Assembly (NCBI RefSeq): GCF_013466985.1
Contig: NZ_CP059164.1
Span: 3,419,001-3,483,000 of the forward strand
Length of the DNA stretch: 64,000 nt
Source of the DNA: Nocardioides ungokensis
GTDB lineage: Bacteria; Actinomycetota; Actinomycetes; Propionibacteriales; Nocardioidaceae
Direction of reading: 5' to 3'
Shown: positions 20,177 to 31,087 of the stretch, one piece after another
Numbering within the stretch: position 1 is the first letter of the stretch
Layout: the number at the start of each line of letters is the position of its first letter
Program-made: the position numbers and the translations under genes
Notes under the pieces: model-generated
Told to the model about the DNA's origin: nothing
Databases searched by the model: none
Seen by the model: only the letters and a program-made list of their open reading frames with translations

Positions 20177-22029
20177 CTACGAGACCGTGATCGGCTGCCC
20201 GTTCGACACCAGCCGCCAGTCCACGGACGCGAACTGGGTCGGGTCGATGGTGTGGTCGGGCTTGGTGCGGACCCAGTCGATCAGGAGCTGGCGGATCTCG
20301 TTCTGTCGGTTGTAGACGACCGGGGCGGTGGAGACGGCCGGGAAGCCGCCGCCGCCGGACTGGCGGTAGTTGTTGACCGCCATCGCGAACTCCTGGGCGT
20401 CGGTGACGGGGACGCCGTCGTACGCCAGGTTCACGATCCGCGAGCCGACCGGCTGGGCCAGGTCGATGTCGTAGGTCAGCGGTGCGTCGAGGCCGGCGAC
20501 GGCGTCGTAGTTGTAGTCCGGCGTGCCGTTGGGAGCCGTGGGCGTGACCGCGTTGGTCAGCTCGTCCATGGTGGCGGTGGTCTTGGTGCACGCCTTGAAG
20601 TAGCGGGCGGAGTACTCCAGGTAGTCCTTGACGTCCTTGCCGGTGACCTTCACCCCGAGCAGCGTGTTGTCGTAGATGTAGAGCCCGGCCACGTCGCGGA
20701 GGGTGACGTCGCCCTGGGGGAACGACGCCTGGCGGTTGAACGGCGCGGCGATCGACAGCACCGGCAGGGCCGCGTCGGCACCCGTCAGGTCCTTCTTGAC
20801 CGCGTCGGCCTGCACGTAGTTGACGAAGTCGATGATCGGCACGTCCTCGACGACTGCGCGCGCCGCCGACATCGCCGTGGTCGAGGTGCCGATCACGGAG
20901 TTGACGTAGTCGACGACCTTGTCGTGCTGGTCGCGGACCGCGGCCGCCACCTTAGGGTCCTCGGCGGCGGTGTTGGAGTTGAGCAGCTGCGACCCGGAGG
21001 CGACCAGCACCCACTTCTGCTTGCCGTACTTGCCGTAGACCTCCTGGACCACGAAGTCCATGACGGCCAGGCGCATGCCCCAGTAGTACGGCTCGCAGAT
21101 CAGCACCTGCTGGCCCGTCTTCTCGTTGCGGACGAAGCGCTGGTCGATCTCCTTGTGGGCGTGGCCGACCAGGATCGCGTCGACGTGCGGCACCTGCGCG
21201 GCGACCAGCGAGGCGGCGTTCTCCGGGTACGGCAGCGCGTCGCCGTACGACGAGGAGGTGTCGGCGCCGGAGTGGGCCGAGACCACGACCAGGTCGCAGC
21301 CCTTCTCCTTCAGGATCGGCACGTACTTCTTCGCCTGCTCGACCAGCCCCGGGAACTCCATCTTTCCCTCGACGTTCGCCTTGTCCCAGATCGCGATGCC
21401 GGGGTTGGTGAGCCCCAGCACGCCGACCTTGAGCGTGCGGCCGTCGCCGACGGAGAACTTCCGGATGATGTACGGCGGGAACACCGGCCGCTTGGTGGCC
21501 GGTCGACCGCGTTGGCACCGAGCAGCGGGAAGTTCAGCTGTGACTCGAAGGCGCGCAGGGTGTCGATGCCGTAGTTGAACTCATGGTTGCCGAGCGCCGC
21601 GGCGTCGTACCCGACCAGGTTCATCGCGTTGGCCATCGGGTGCGTGGTCCCGCCGGTGATCGGCTCGACCTTGGCGTAGTAGTAGGCCAGCGGCGTGCCC
21701 TGGATCGTGTCACCCGCGTCGAGGGTGAGGATCGGCTCGCCCTTGCGGTCCTTGCGCACGCCCTTGATCAGGGTGGCGACCTTGGCGACCCCGATCTCGT
21801 CGCCGGCCTTGTTCGAGAACGCGGCGTTCTTGTAGTAGTCCCAGTTGAAGACGTTGCCGTGCAGGTCGGTGGTGCCGAGCACGGTGAGCCGTACCCGCTT
21901 CTTGCCGCGCGCGAGGGCGGCCTCGGTGTTGCTGGTGTCGGCGAGCGCGGGTGACGCGACGTAGCCGGCAGCAGCGAGCGCGGCGGTGCCGGTCAGGACA
22001 GTGCGGCGCGTGGGTGAGGGCTGGGACAT
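20177..22029 (-). pseudogene. Tat-exported 5'-nucleotidase/phosphoesterase, one-base frameshift
   Basis: Combined length ~617 residues. The N-terminal part begins MSQPSPTRRTVLTGTAALAAAGYVASPALA, a twin-arginine signal, then the metallophosphatase motifs GTTDLHGNVFNWDYY, TLDAGDTIQGTP and LGNHEFNYG. The second frame continues PPYIIRKFSVG, SAHSGAD, ILVGHAHKEIDQ, then the 5'-nucleotidase C-terminal domain (FNRQASFPQGDVTLRDVAGLYIYDNTL, AVNNYRQSGGGGFP). The frame break at about 21500 (GACCGGCCACC) is mended by one extra G. UshA-like enzymes release phosphate or nucleosides outside the cell. Confidence 0.87.
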
Positions 22030-22141
22030 GCGGGAGATCCTCCGGGAGATCGACGGGTGAGCCGGACAGTTGTACCTTTTCCGACCCGTTCGCCGTCAAG
22101 GGCACGCCGGAGCCGTCACCCGATGTTCACACCGCCGGCGG

Positions 22142-22675
22142 TCAGGCACCCCAGCGTTCGGCCAGCGTCCGGATCACCGTGAGGTTGCGGTTGGTGGCGA
22201 TCCCGAGGTGCTTCTCGATCACGGCGTTCGTCAGCGTCGCCTCGTGGTAGGCCGCCCCGAGCAGGAGGTGTACGGCGCGCCCGCCGACCCGCGCCACCTC
22301 GCCGGCGGTCCCGGCCGCCTCGACCAGCTTCACGTCCGCCGCCGACGGCGCCTCCTTGAGCAGCGAGACGTAGTGCCGCCCCTCGTGCCCGTCGGCGAAC
22401 CGCTTCGCGTCCTCGGCGATCTCCCTCAGCTCGGCCGGGGTGAAGGCGATCGTCGGCACCTCGAAGCCCCGGTCGGCGAGGAAGGCCTTCTCCAGCTCGG
22501 CCTCGAGCCGGACCCGCGATCGCCTGGTGGAGTCGAGCCGGACGTTGCCGGTGTTGATGTAGGTCTCCACCTCGGTGCCGCCGGCGGCCTCGACGGCAGC
22601 CTTGATCGCATCCTTGGGGAACTTGCGCTTGGCCCCGAGGTTGATCGCCCGCAGGAACGCGATGTACGTCGCCAC
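22142..22675 (-). CDS. DUF1697 family protein
   Basis: A 177-residue soluble protein opening ATYIAFLRAINLGAKRKFPKDAIKAAVEAAGG, with VETYINTGNVRLDS and RNLTVIRTLAE at the end, the standard DUF1697 signature (LRaiNvGg...tyiqSGNv...r.w.tv..l). Function is unknown. The GTG at 22675 is preferred to an upstream in-frame ATG at 22693 because the family begins there. It is divergent from the MarR gene with 95 bases between them. Confidence 0.9.
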   Translation of the reverse strand: MATYIAFLRAINLGAKRKFPKDAIKAAVEAAGGTEVETYINTGNVRLDSTRRSRVRLEAELEKAFLADRGFEVPTIAFTPAELREIAEDAKRFADGHEGRHYVSLLKEAPSAADVKLVEAAGTAGEVARVGGRAVHLLLGAAYHEATLTNAVIEKHLGIATNRNLTVIRTLAERWGA

Positions 22676-22770
22676 GCCGCGATCATGCCGCACGCCACCG
22701 ACCGCCCGCTGCCCGACGCGTGGGCGGCATCACGTTCACATGCATAGGTTTCCGATGTAACGTGCACCTC

Positions 22771-23217
22771 GTGACCACCGACGACGACCTCCAGGAGCTC
22801 AGCAGCGACCTGGTCGTGTACGCCGCCCGCCTCGTGCGCGCCGTACGCCGGGCCAACGAGCTGCCCGCCGGCTTCCGGATCCTGTCGCTGCTCGACGAGC
22901 ACGGACCGCTCGGCATCACCGCCCTGGCCGCGGCCGACCGCTCGTCGCAACCGACGATGTCCGGCACGGTGACCGGCCTGGCGGGCAAGGGGTGGGTCGA
23001 GAAGCGGCCGAACCCCGCCGACGCCCGCGGCAGCGTGGTCACCCTGACCGACACCGGCCGCCGAGAGCTCAACCGCGTCCGCCGGATGAACGGCGAGCTG
23101 GTCGCCACCCGCATCGCGGCCCACCACGAACACACCGCCCAGGACGTGGCCACGGCCGTCGCCGTGCTCCGCGACGTCCTCGGCACCGGACCCGACACCG
23201 AGAAAGGCACCCTGTGA
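22771..23217 (+). CDS. MarR-family transcriptional regulator
   Basis: A 148-residue winged-helix repressor: FRILSLLDEHGPLGITALAAADRSSQPTMSGTVTGLAGKGWVEKR is the recognition region and PADARGSVVTLTDTGRREL the wing. I chose the GTG at 22771, 17 codons into the open frame. It overlaps the following MFS gene by a GTGA, so it probably autoregulates an efflux operon, with ligand relief by the exported compound. The AT-rich stretch just upstream (22738-22762) with TGCA at both ends is a possible operator. Confidence 0.9.
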   Translation: MTTDDDLQELSSDLVVYAARLVRAVRRANELPAGFRILSLLDEHGPLGITALAAADRSSQPTMSGTVTGLAGKGWVEKRPNPADARGSVVTLTDTGRRELNRVRRMNGELVATRIAAHHEHTAQDVATAVAVLRDVLGTGPDTEKGTL

Positions 23218-24455
23218 CCTCCCACAGCAGCACCAGCGAGCAGACCGGCTCGTTCTTCGACCAACCCCGCGCGGTCTGGGCCGTGGCCTTCGCGTGCGTG
23301 ATCGCCTTCATGGGCATCGGTCTGGTCGACCCGATCCTCAAGCCGATCGCCGACCAGCTCGACGCGACGCCGAGCCAGGTCTCGCTGCTCTTCACCAGCT
23401 ACATGGCCGTGATGGGCGTCGCGATGCTCATCACCGGCGTGGTCTCCTCGCGCATCGGCGCCAAGAAGACCCTGCTGACCGGGCTCGTGCTGATCATCGT
23501 CTTCTCCGCGCTGGCCGGCTCCTCGAGCACCATCAGCGGCATCGTCGGCTTCCGCGCGGGCTGGGGTCTCGGCAACGCGCTCTTCATCGCGACCGCCCTG
23601 TCGACGATCGTGGTCTCCGCGCGCGGCTCGACGGCGCGGGCGATCATCCTCTTCGAGGCCGCCCTCGGGCTCGGCATCGCGGCCGGCCCCCTGGTCGGCG
23701 GCGAGCTCGGCTCGATCTCGTGGCGGGCGCCGTTCTTCGGCGTCTCGGTCCTGATGCTGATCGCGCTGGTCGCCACGTCGTTCCTGCTCCCCCGCACCCC
23801 CGCCGTGGGACGGCGTACGTCGCTGGCCGACCCGTTCAGGGCCCTGCGCTACCCGGGCCTGCTGACGGTGGCCGTCACCGCGCTGTTCTACAACGTCGGC
23901 TTCTTCACCCTGCTGGCCTTCACGCCGTTCCCGCTGGACATGACCGCGCACCAGGTCGGCCTGATCTTCTTCGGCTGGGGCCTGCTGCTCGCCATCACGT
24001 CCGTGTGGGTCGCGCCGATGCTGCAGCGCGCGATCGGCTCGGTGCCGACGATGCTGCTCGCGCTCACGCTCTTCGCCGTCGACCTCGCCGCGATGGCGAT
24101 CTGGACCGAGCACCGGCCGGTGCTGGTGGTGGGCGTGATCGTGGCCGGCGCCTTCCTGGGCATCAACAACACCGTCATCACCGAGACCGTGATGGGCGCC
24201 GCTCCGGTGGAGCGCCCGGTCGCCTCGGCGGCGTACTCCTTCGTCCGGTTCTCCGGCGGCGCGGTCGCGCCGTACGCCGCGGGCAAGCTCGGGGAGAACA
24301 TCAGCATCCACGCGCCGTTCTGGATGGGCGCCGTGGCGGTCGCGATCGCGGTGGCCGTCCTCGCCGGGGGCTCGCGCTTCCTGCGCGGCGAGGAGCTGCC
24401 CGCCGCCCACAGCCGGGACGAGGCCGAGGCGGAACTGGTCGGCGACATCAGCTGA
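23214..24455 (+). CDS. MFS efflux transporter
   Basis: A 413-residue protein with about 12 membrane helices. The loop 2-3 region VSSRIGAKKTLLTGL fits the MFS motif A position (GxxxDRxGRR variant), and GWGLGNALFIATALSTIVV matches the drug:H+ antiporter pattern. The GTG at 23214 overlaps the MarR stop. Substrate unknown, most likely a small toxic or aromatic compound given the MarR partner. It converges on hppD with palindrome copy 3 between the stops. Confidence 0.9.
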   Translation: MTSHSSTSEQTGSFFDQPRAVWAVAFACVIAFMGIGLVDPILKPIADQLDATPSQVSLLFTSYMAVMGVAMLITGVVSSRIGAKKTLLTGLVLIIVFSALAGSSSTISGIVGFRAGWGLGNALFIATALSTIVVSARGSTARAIILFEAALGLGIAAGPLVGGELGSISWRAPFFGVSVLMLIALVATSFLLPRTPAVGRRTSLADPFRALRYPGLLTVAVTALFYNVGFFTLLAFTPFPLDMTAHQVGLIFFGWGLLLAITSVWVAPMLQRAIGSVPTMLLALTLFAVDLAAMAIWTEHRPVLVVGVIVAGAFLGINNTVITETVMGAAPVERPVASAAYSFVRFSGGAVAPYAAGKLGENISIHAPFWMGAVAVAIAVAVLAGGSRFLRGEELPAAHSRDEAEAELVGDIS

Positions 24456-24458
24456 GGA

Positions 24459-24534
24459 ACATGTAACGCGGTGTCCACGAAGCTGGCGCGGGGTTGCAAC
24501 CCCGCCCAGGTGCCGTGGACACCGCGTTACATGT
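24459..24534. repeat. 70-bp double palindrome, copy 3
   Basis: The core is 24462-24531. Arms TGTAACGCGGTGTCCACG and its exact complement form 18 pairs, extended by ACA/TGT outside. The inner GCGGGGTTGCAACCCCGC (24488-24505) is a perfect palindrome. It fills the gap between the convergent MFS and hppD genes, 6 and 8 bases from their stops. Confidence 0.93.
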
Positions 24535-24539
24535 GATCG

Positions 24540-26320
<1,781 letters not shown>

Positions 26321-26323
26321 GGC

Positions 26324-26965
26324 TCAGGACAGGCGGCCGGCGACCTCGGCCGCGGCGGCCGCCACCAGCGGTCCGATCGAGGCCACGTCCAGCTCGCCGA
26401 GCGTCACGATGCCGACGCTGGCCTCGAGGCCGTCGACCCCGCGCACCGGCGCCGCCACCCCGCGGGCACCTGCCTGCAGCTCGCCCTCGGTCACCTCGAA
26501 CGGCGCCGCCTCCGCCCGCGCGGCACGGCCCAGGAGGATCGCCTTGCCCGCGGCGCCCTGGCTCAGCGGGTGCCGGGACCCGACCCGGTAGCTGACGTGG
26601 AAGTCGGTCCACGACGGCTCGACCACGGCCAGCGCCAGGGCCTCCTCACCGTCGGCGACCGTCAGGTGCGCGGTGCAGCCGACCCGCTCGGCCAGCGCCC
26701 GCAGGACCGGCACGGCCAGGTCGCGCAGCACCGGCTGGACGGCCGAGGCGAGATGGAGGACGCCCAGCCCCACGTGCAGGCGACCGTGGCCGTCCTTGCG
26801 GAGCAGGGCGTGCTGCTCCAGCGTGCTCACCAAGCGGTAGACCACGGTGCGGTTGACCTCGAGCCGGCCGGCCAGCTCCGTGACGGTGAGACCGCCCGGC
26901 GACGCGGCCAGGAGGTCGAGCACGCGGAGTCCGCGGTCGAGCGTCTGTGAGGTCTCGGCCGGCAT
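26324..26965 (-). CDS. IclR-family transcriptional regulator
   Basis: A 213-residue regulator, on the short side for the family (usually ~250). Residues ~5-60 give the winged helix (QTLDRGLRVLDLLAASPGGLTVTELAGRLEVNRTVVYRLVSTLEQHALL) and the rest is the IclR effector domain with VGSRHPLSQGAAGKAILL. IclR proteins often control aromatic or short-chain acid catabolism, which fits the neighbouring hppD, but the target is unknown. It converges on the Lrp-type gene with 3 bases between the stops. Confidence 0.9.
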   Translation of the reverse strand: MPAETSQTLDRGLRVLDLLAASPGGLTVTELAGRLEVNRTVVYRLVSTLEQHALLRKDGHGRLHVGLGVLHLASAVQPVLRDLAVPVLRALAERVGCTAHLTVADGEEALALAVVEPSWTDFHVSYRVGSRHPLSQGAAGKAILLGRAARAEAAPFEVTEGELQAGARGVAAPVRGVDGLEASVGIVTLGELDVASIGPLVAAAAAEVAGRLS

Positions 26966-26995
26966 GGACCGAGTCTAGGGCGCGGGCGGCCGGAG

Positions 26996-28801
26996 TCAGG
27001 AGGACTTCCGGGCCGCCCACTCCCGGAGTCGGTCGATCCGCGCGTGCAGCTGGTCGGCGGTCGCCACCGCCGCCGCCGGTCCGCCGCACTCCTTGCGCAG
27101 CGCGGCGTGGGTGATGCCGTGCGCCTGCCCGGTGCGGTGGTGCCAGGCGGCGACCAGACCGTTGAGCTCGCGCCGGAGCACGGCGAGCTGCTCGTGGGTC
27201 GACAGCTGGGCGACGGTGTCGGGCTCGCCGGCCCCGGCGGTGCGCTTCTGCTTGCGCGCCCGCTCGCTCTGCCGCGAGTGCAGCAGCTCGCGCACCTGGT
27301 CGGGCTCGAGCAGGCCGGGGATGCCGAGGAAGTCCATCTCCTCCTCCGACCCGACGTGCACCTCGCCGGAGTGCCCGAACTCGCCGCCGTCGTAGAGAAC
27401 CCGGTCGAACGTCGCCTGCGAGCCGAGCGCCTCGAAGGAGAACTCCAGCTCCGACGAGGCGGCCTCGGAGGCGTTCGCCTGGGCCATCAGCGCGTCCTCG
27501 GCGGCGAAGATGTCGCCCTCGTCGGTGATCTTCTTGCCCAGCACGTGGTCGCGCTGGACCTCCATCTCCGAGGCGTGGCCCAGCAGGGTCGGCACGGACG
27601 GCAGGAACACCGAGGCCGTCTCCCCGCGCTTGCGGGCCCGCACGAAGCGGCCGACCGCCTGGGCGAAGAACAGCGGCGTGGAGTACGTCGTGGCGTAGAC
27701 GCCGACCGCGAGCCGCGGCACGTCCACGCCCTCCGAGACCATCCGGACTGCCACCATCCAGCGGTCCAGGCTCTCGGTGAAGGTCGCGATCTTCTTCGAG
27801 CCGGCCTTCTCGTCCGACAGCACCACCGTGGGCGCCTCGCCGCTGATCGCGCGCAGCAGCTTGGCGTAGGCCCGTGCGGAGTCCTGGTCGCTGGCGATGA
27901 CCAGCCCGCCGGCGTCGGGGACGTGGCGGCGTACCTCCGAGAGCCGCTTGTCGGCCGCCGCGAGCACCGAGGGCATCCACGAGCCGGTGGGGTCCAGCGC
28001 GGTCCGGAGCGCCTGCGCGGTCATGTCCTTGGTCAGCGGCTCACCGAGCCGGGCCGCGATCTCGTCGCCGGCCCGGGTGCGCCACTGCATCTCGCCCGAG
28101 TAGGCCATGAACAGCACCGGACGCACGACGTGGTCAGCCAGCGCGTGGGCGTAGCCGTAGGCGTAGTCCGCGACCGAGCGCGGGATGCCGTCGTCGCCCG
28201 GCGCGTAGGTCACGAACGGGATCGGGTTCACGTCGGAGCGGAACGGCGTGCCGGTCAGCGCGAGCCTGCGGGTGGCGGGCTCGAACGACTCGCGCACCCC
28301 CTCGCCCCACGAAAGCGCGTCGCCCGCGTGGTGCACCTCGTCGAGGATCACCAGCGTCTTGAACCGCTCCGTGCGGATCCGCATCGCGAGCGGGTTGACC
28401 GCGACCCCGGCGTACGTGACCGCGATGCCGACGTAGTCGCCCGACGTCTTGCCCTTGCCCGCGGCGTACGTCGGGTCGATCGGGATGCCGGCGCGCGCGG
28501 CCGCCTCGGCCCACTGGACCTTGAGGTGCTCGGTCGGCGCCACGATCGTGATGCGGTCGACCACCCGGCGCCCGAGCAGCTCGGCCGCCACCGACAGCGC
28601 GAACGTCGTCTTGCCGGCGCCCGGGGTCGCCACCGCCAGGAAGTCGCGCGGCGACTCGGTGAAGTACTTCGACATCGCCGCCGCCTGCCAGGCTCGCAGC
28701 GACGGCGCCGTGCCCCAGGCCGCGCGGTCGGGGTAGGCGGGAGGAAGTGCGGGGCTGAGGTCGAGCTGGGCAGGGTCGTCGGCGTCGGGCCGTCCCGTCA
28801 C
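26996..28801 (-). CDS. DEAD/DEAH-box helicase (superfamily II)
   Basis: A 601-residue SF2 ATPase. Motif I is VATPGAGKTTFAL (about residue 60), motif II LVILDEVHHAGD (DEVH), motif III LALTGTPFRS, and later YATTYSTPLFFAQAVGRFVRARKRGET corresponds to motif VI with the arginine finger. The N-terminus PSLRAWQAAAMSKYF acts as a Q-motif analogue. The C-terminal part (after ~410) is Ala/Glu-rich and includes a helical segment. The GTG at 28801 overlaps the DUF3039 stop. Role in DNA repair or RNA metabolism cannot be decided. Confidence 0.93.
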   Translation of the reverse strand: MTGRPDADDPAQLDLSPALPPAYPDRAAWGTAPSLRAWQAAAMSKYFTESPRDFLAVATPGAGKTTFALSVAAELLGRRVVDRITIVAPTEHLKVQWAEAAARAGIPIDPTYAAGKGKTSGDYVGIAVTYAGVAVNPLAMRIRTERFKTLVILDEVHHAGDALSWGEGVRESFEPATRRLALTGTPFRSDVNPIPFVTYAPGDDGIPRSVADYAYGYAHALADHVVRPVLFMAYSGEMQWRTRAGDEIAARLGEPLTKDMTAQALRTALDPTGSWMPSVLAAADKRLSEVRRHVPDAGGLVIASDQDSARAYAKLLRAISGEAPTVVLSDEKAGSKKIATFTESLDRWMVAVRMVSEGVDVPRLAVGVYATTYSTPLFFAQAVGRFVRARKRGETASVFLPSVPTLLGHASEMEVQRDHVLGKKITDEGDIFAAEDALMAQANASEAASSELEFSFEALGSQATFDRVLYDGGEFGHSGEVHVGSEEEMDFLGIPGLLEPDQVRELLHSRQSERARKQKRTAGAGEPDTVAQLSTHEQLAVLRRELNGLVAAWHHRTGQAHGITHAALRKECGGPAAAVATADQLHARIDRLREWAARKSS

Positions 28802-29061
28802 TCGTCACCCTCGCCCGAGTCGTCGTTGATGGACTCCCAGATCTCCTTGCACTCCGGGCAGACCGGGTACTTCTCCGGAGCCCGGCTGGGGACCCACACC
28901 TTGCCGCACAGGGCGACGACGGGGGTGCCCATGACCATGGCCTCGGTCAGCTTGTCCTTGTCGACGAAGTGCGAGAACCGCTCGTGGTCCCCCTCATCGG
29001 TCGGGACGGTACGTCGGTCCTCTCGGACGTCTGTCTCTGTCGAGAATCCGATGGTGGTCAC
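28798..29061 (-). CDS. DUF3039 zinc-ribbon-like protein
   Basis: An 87-residue protein with ERFSHFVDKDKLTEAMVMGTPVVALCGKVWVPSRAPEKYPVCPECKEIWE: a CGK plus CPEC set of cysteines that suggests a metal site. The family is small, actinobacterial and uncharacterised, and regularly precedes this helicase. A GTGA overlap at 28798-28801 couples the two, so it may be a helicase cofactor. It starts with GTG. Confidence 0.9.
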   Translation of the reverse strand: MTTIGFSTETDVREDRRTVPTDEGDHERFSHFVDKDKLTEAMVMGTPVVALCGKVWVPSRAPEKYPVCPECKEIWESINDDSGEGDE

Positions 29062-29088
29062 AGGGCCCCACTCTAGTTCAGGAAGGTG

Positions 29089-29646
29089 TCAGTTCAGGTC
29101 CGGGTCGGCCGGACGTGTGGAGTGCCACGCCAGCTCGCCGGGCTGGCGACGCAGGACGTCGCGCCACAGCTCGCTCGGGTCGAGGCGGAACACGTCAAGC
29201 GGCTGCGAGGGTACGACGTACCAGCTGCCCTCGGCGATTTCTCCGTGCAGCTGGTCGGCCCCCCAACCGGCGTACCCGGCGAAGATCCGCATCCCCTGCA
29301 GGCTGCCGTCGAGCAGCTCGACCGGCGTGTCGAGGTCGACCAGGCCGAGCTGGCCCGAGACCTCGCGGAAGCCGACCGGGACGTCGTCCTCGGCCCGGAG
29401 CAGCGCCACCGCCAAGGCGCCCTCGGTGCTCACGGGCCCCCCGTGGAAGAGCACCTCGGGCTCGGCGACGACCTCGCCCCAGTCGGCCAGCACGTCGGCG
29501 ACCGGCACCACCGAGGGCCGGTTCAGCACGACCCCGAGGGCGCCGTTCTCGTCGACGTCGAGCAGCAGCACGACGGTGTCGACGAAGTTCGGGTCGAGCA
29601 GGGCAGGCGTGGCCACCAGCAGCATGCCCGCCCGCACCTCGGTCAT
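29089..29646 (-). CDS. YqgE/AlgH family protein
   Basis: A 185-residue protein beginning MTEVRAGMLLVATPALLDPNFVDTVVLLLDVDENGALGVVLNRPS, the YqgE/AlgH signature, with LFHGGPVSTEGALAV and FAGYAGWGADQLHGEIAEGSWYV. Its function is not settled; a regulatory role in alginate genes was proposed in Pseudomonas. The ATG at 29646 is preferred to a start six codons upstream. It precedes DUF3039 by 27 bases in the same orientation. Confidence 0.93.
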   Translation of the reverse strand: MTEVRAGMLLVATPALLDPNFVDTVVLLLDVDENGALGVVLNRPSVVPVADVLADWGEVVAEPEVLFHGGPVSTEGALAVALLRAEDDVPVGFREVSGQLGLVDLDTPVELLDGSLQGMRIFAGYAGWGADQLHGEIAEGSWYVVPSQPLDVFRLDPSELWRDVLRRQPGELAWHSTRPADPDLN

Positions 29647-29697
29647 GGCTCCATCATCACCCACCGGACGGCGGGTGGCACCACCTTCGACCGCCGG

Positions 29698-29726
29698 GCG
29701 GGTCGCCCTCGGAACGGGCGACCCGC
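29698..29726 (-). terminator. Hairpin after the 29735-30259 gene
   Basis: An 11-bp perfect stem, arms GCGGGTCGCCC (29698-29708) and its complement (29716-29726), with a 7-base loop, placed 8 bases beyond the minus-strand stop at 29735. Confidence 0.65.
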
Positions 29727-29734
29727 GCGGTCGG

Positions 29735-30259
29735 TCAGGCGGCGAGCGCGGCCCTGATCTTGCCGAGCAGGCTGGGGGTGCCGGGGTCCGCGTGGCGACG
29801 GACCGGCCGGAACGACGCGCGCGCCGACGCCTCGATCGCCTCGCCGATGCGGGCGGCGGTCGCGTCGTGCGCGCTGACCCGGCCGGCCATCACGGCCAGC
29901 AGGATGTGCTCCTTGGCGGCCGACTTGACCATGGCCGTCGCCATCGCGTCGTCGAGGGGCTCGGCGCGGTAGCGGTCGATGATCGCCCGAATGCCGGGCA
30001 GCTCCTCGGCGGTGCCCTGCCAGGCGGCGATGACGGCCGCCTCGAGGTCCATCGGCTGGTTCATCAGCTCGCGCTCGATGCGGCCCGACAGTCGGGTGTG
30101 CCAGCGCAGCTGGAGGGCGGCGAGCAACGACAGCTCGTCGCCGAAGGTCTCGGCCACGCCCTCGACGTCCATCGGGAGGACGCCGTCGCGACGACGGTCG
30201 GCGGTGGCGGTGACGGTGCGGAGGATCTCTCCGCGGCGGTGAAAGGACGTCCAGGTCAT
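29735..30259 (-). CDS. Hypothetical helical protein
   Basis: A 174-residue protein I do not recognise by family. It is predicted soluble and mostly helical, with an Ala/Glu/Arg-rich composition (ELSLLAALQLRWHTRLSGRIERELMNQP, EAIEASARASFRPVRRHAD). No signal peptide or metal motif is seen. The start at 30259 (ATG, MTWTSFHRR) has GGGGGCTCC-complement ribosome-like sequence close upstream. A palindromic region separates it from the divergent TetR gene, so TetR probably controls it. Confidence 0.75.
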   Translation of the reverse strand: MTWTSFHRRGEILRTVTATADRRRDGVLPMDVEGVAETFGDELSLLAALQLRWHTRLSGRIERELMNQPMDLEAAVIAAWQGTAEELPGIRAIIDRYRAEPLDDAMATAMVKSAAKEHILLAVMAGRVSAHDATAARIGEAIEASARASFRPVRRHADPGTPSLLGKIRAALAA

Positions 30260-30283
30260 GGGGGGCTCCTTCTCTGTCGCTCA

Positions 30284-30330
30284 CATACCGTGAGTACGTA
30301 CCCAGAGTACGGCGACGTACCGACGGTATG
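30284..30330. promoter_or_regulatory. Palindromic operator candidate for the TetR-type regulator
   Basis: CATACCG (30284-30290) and CGGTATG (30324-30330) are inverted, and between them GTACGTAC and further GTAC units recur. The site lies in the 131-base divergent interval, 25 bases upstream of the minus-strand gene's start and 61 upstream of the regulator's. Such dyads with internal repeats are typical of TetR dimers-of-dimers. Confidence 0.5.
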
Positions 30331-30390
30331 CAAAGCGCCGCGCGGTGATGCCAGTCACCCGGCAGGGCCCGCGGTCCCTACACTTCGCGA

Positions 30391-31069
30391 GTGAGCAAGT
30401 CCTCGGTCTCCAAGCTCGTGTCCAAGGCCCGGCGTCCCGGGGGCCAGCCGGCGCCAGCAGTACTCCGCGTCCACCAAGCGCGCGCTCGTCGACGTGGCCG
30501 AGGAGCTCTTCACGACCAACGGCTACGCCTCGACCTCGCTCGACGCGATCGTGGCGGGCGCCCAGGTGACCAAGGGCGCGCTCTACCACCACTTCAGCGG
30601 CAAGCAGGCGCTCTTCGAGGCCGTCTTCGAGCGGGTGGAGGCCGACGCCTCGAAGCGGATCCAGAAGTCGCTGCGGGGTCACCAGGACCCGTGGGAGAAG
30701 GCGCGTGCCGGGCTGCGCGCGTTCCTCGGCGTGGTCCAGGAGCCCGGCTACCGCCGGATCGTGATCCAGGAGGGACCCTCGGTCCTCGGCTACGAGCGCT
30801 ACCGCGAGCAGGAGGAGCGCTCGACGTTCGCCAACGTCCTGGAGATCGTGCGGGCGGTGCTGAGCGCGGGCCCCTGGGAGCTCGACGAGGCGATGCTCCA
30901 GACGTTCGCCCGGATCTTCTTCGGCGCGATGTCCACCGCCGGCGAGTCGGTCTCGAGCGCAGAAGACCCGATCGCCGCCGCGACCAGGGTCGAGACGGCG
31001 ATCGGGTTCATCCTCGCGGGCTTCCAGGCACTCGCCGACGCCGGCGTGGAGCTGCCGGCCGGCGAGTGA
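30391..31069 (+). pseudogene. TetR-family regulator, frame break near the N-terminus
   Basis: From about 30450 the frame encodes RRQQYSASTKRALVDVAEELFTTNGYASTSLDAIVAGAQVTKGALYHHF in pieces, a complete TetR helix-turn-helix, and continues to a TetR C-terminal domain ending 31069. The only start in that frame, GTG at 30494, would delete helix 1. A good start, GTG at 30391 (MSKSSVSKLVSKARRPGG), is in another frame, and the two join if one base is dropped in the G run at 30439-30443. The gene is therefore probably intact with a sequence error. It likely represses the divergent 30259 gene. Confidence 0.82.
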
Positions 31070-31087
31070 CCGGCGTGGGGCGAGTGA

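Noticed and set aside
27044..30394. An 1116-codon open frame on the plus strand.
   Set aside because: It is the antisense of the helicase, DUF3039, YqgE and the 29.7 kb gene, all of which have clear motifs. Its translation has no recognisable domains.
30494..31069. GTG at 30494 as the true start of the TetR gene.
   Set aside because: It would begin inside helix 1 of the DNA-binding domain and drop the conserved STKRALVDVAEELF segment, so a frame break upstream is more likely.
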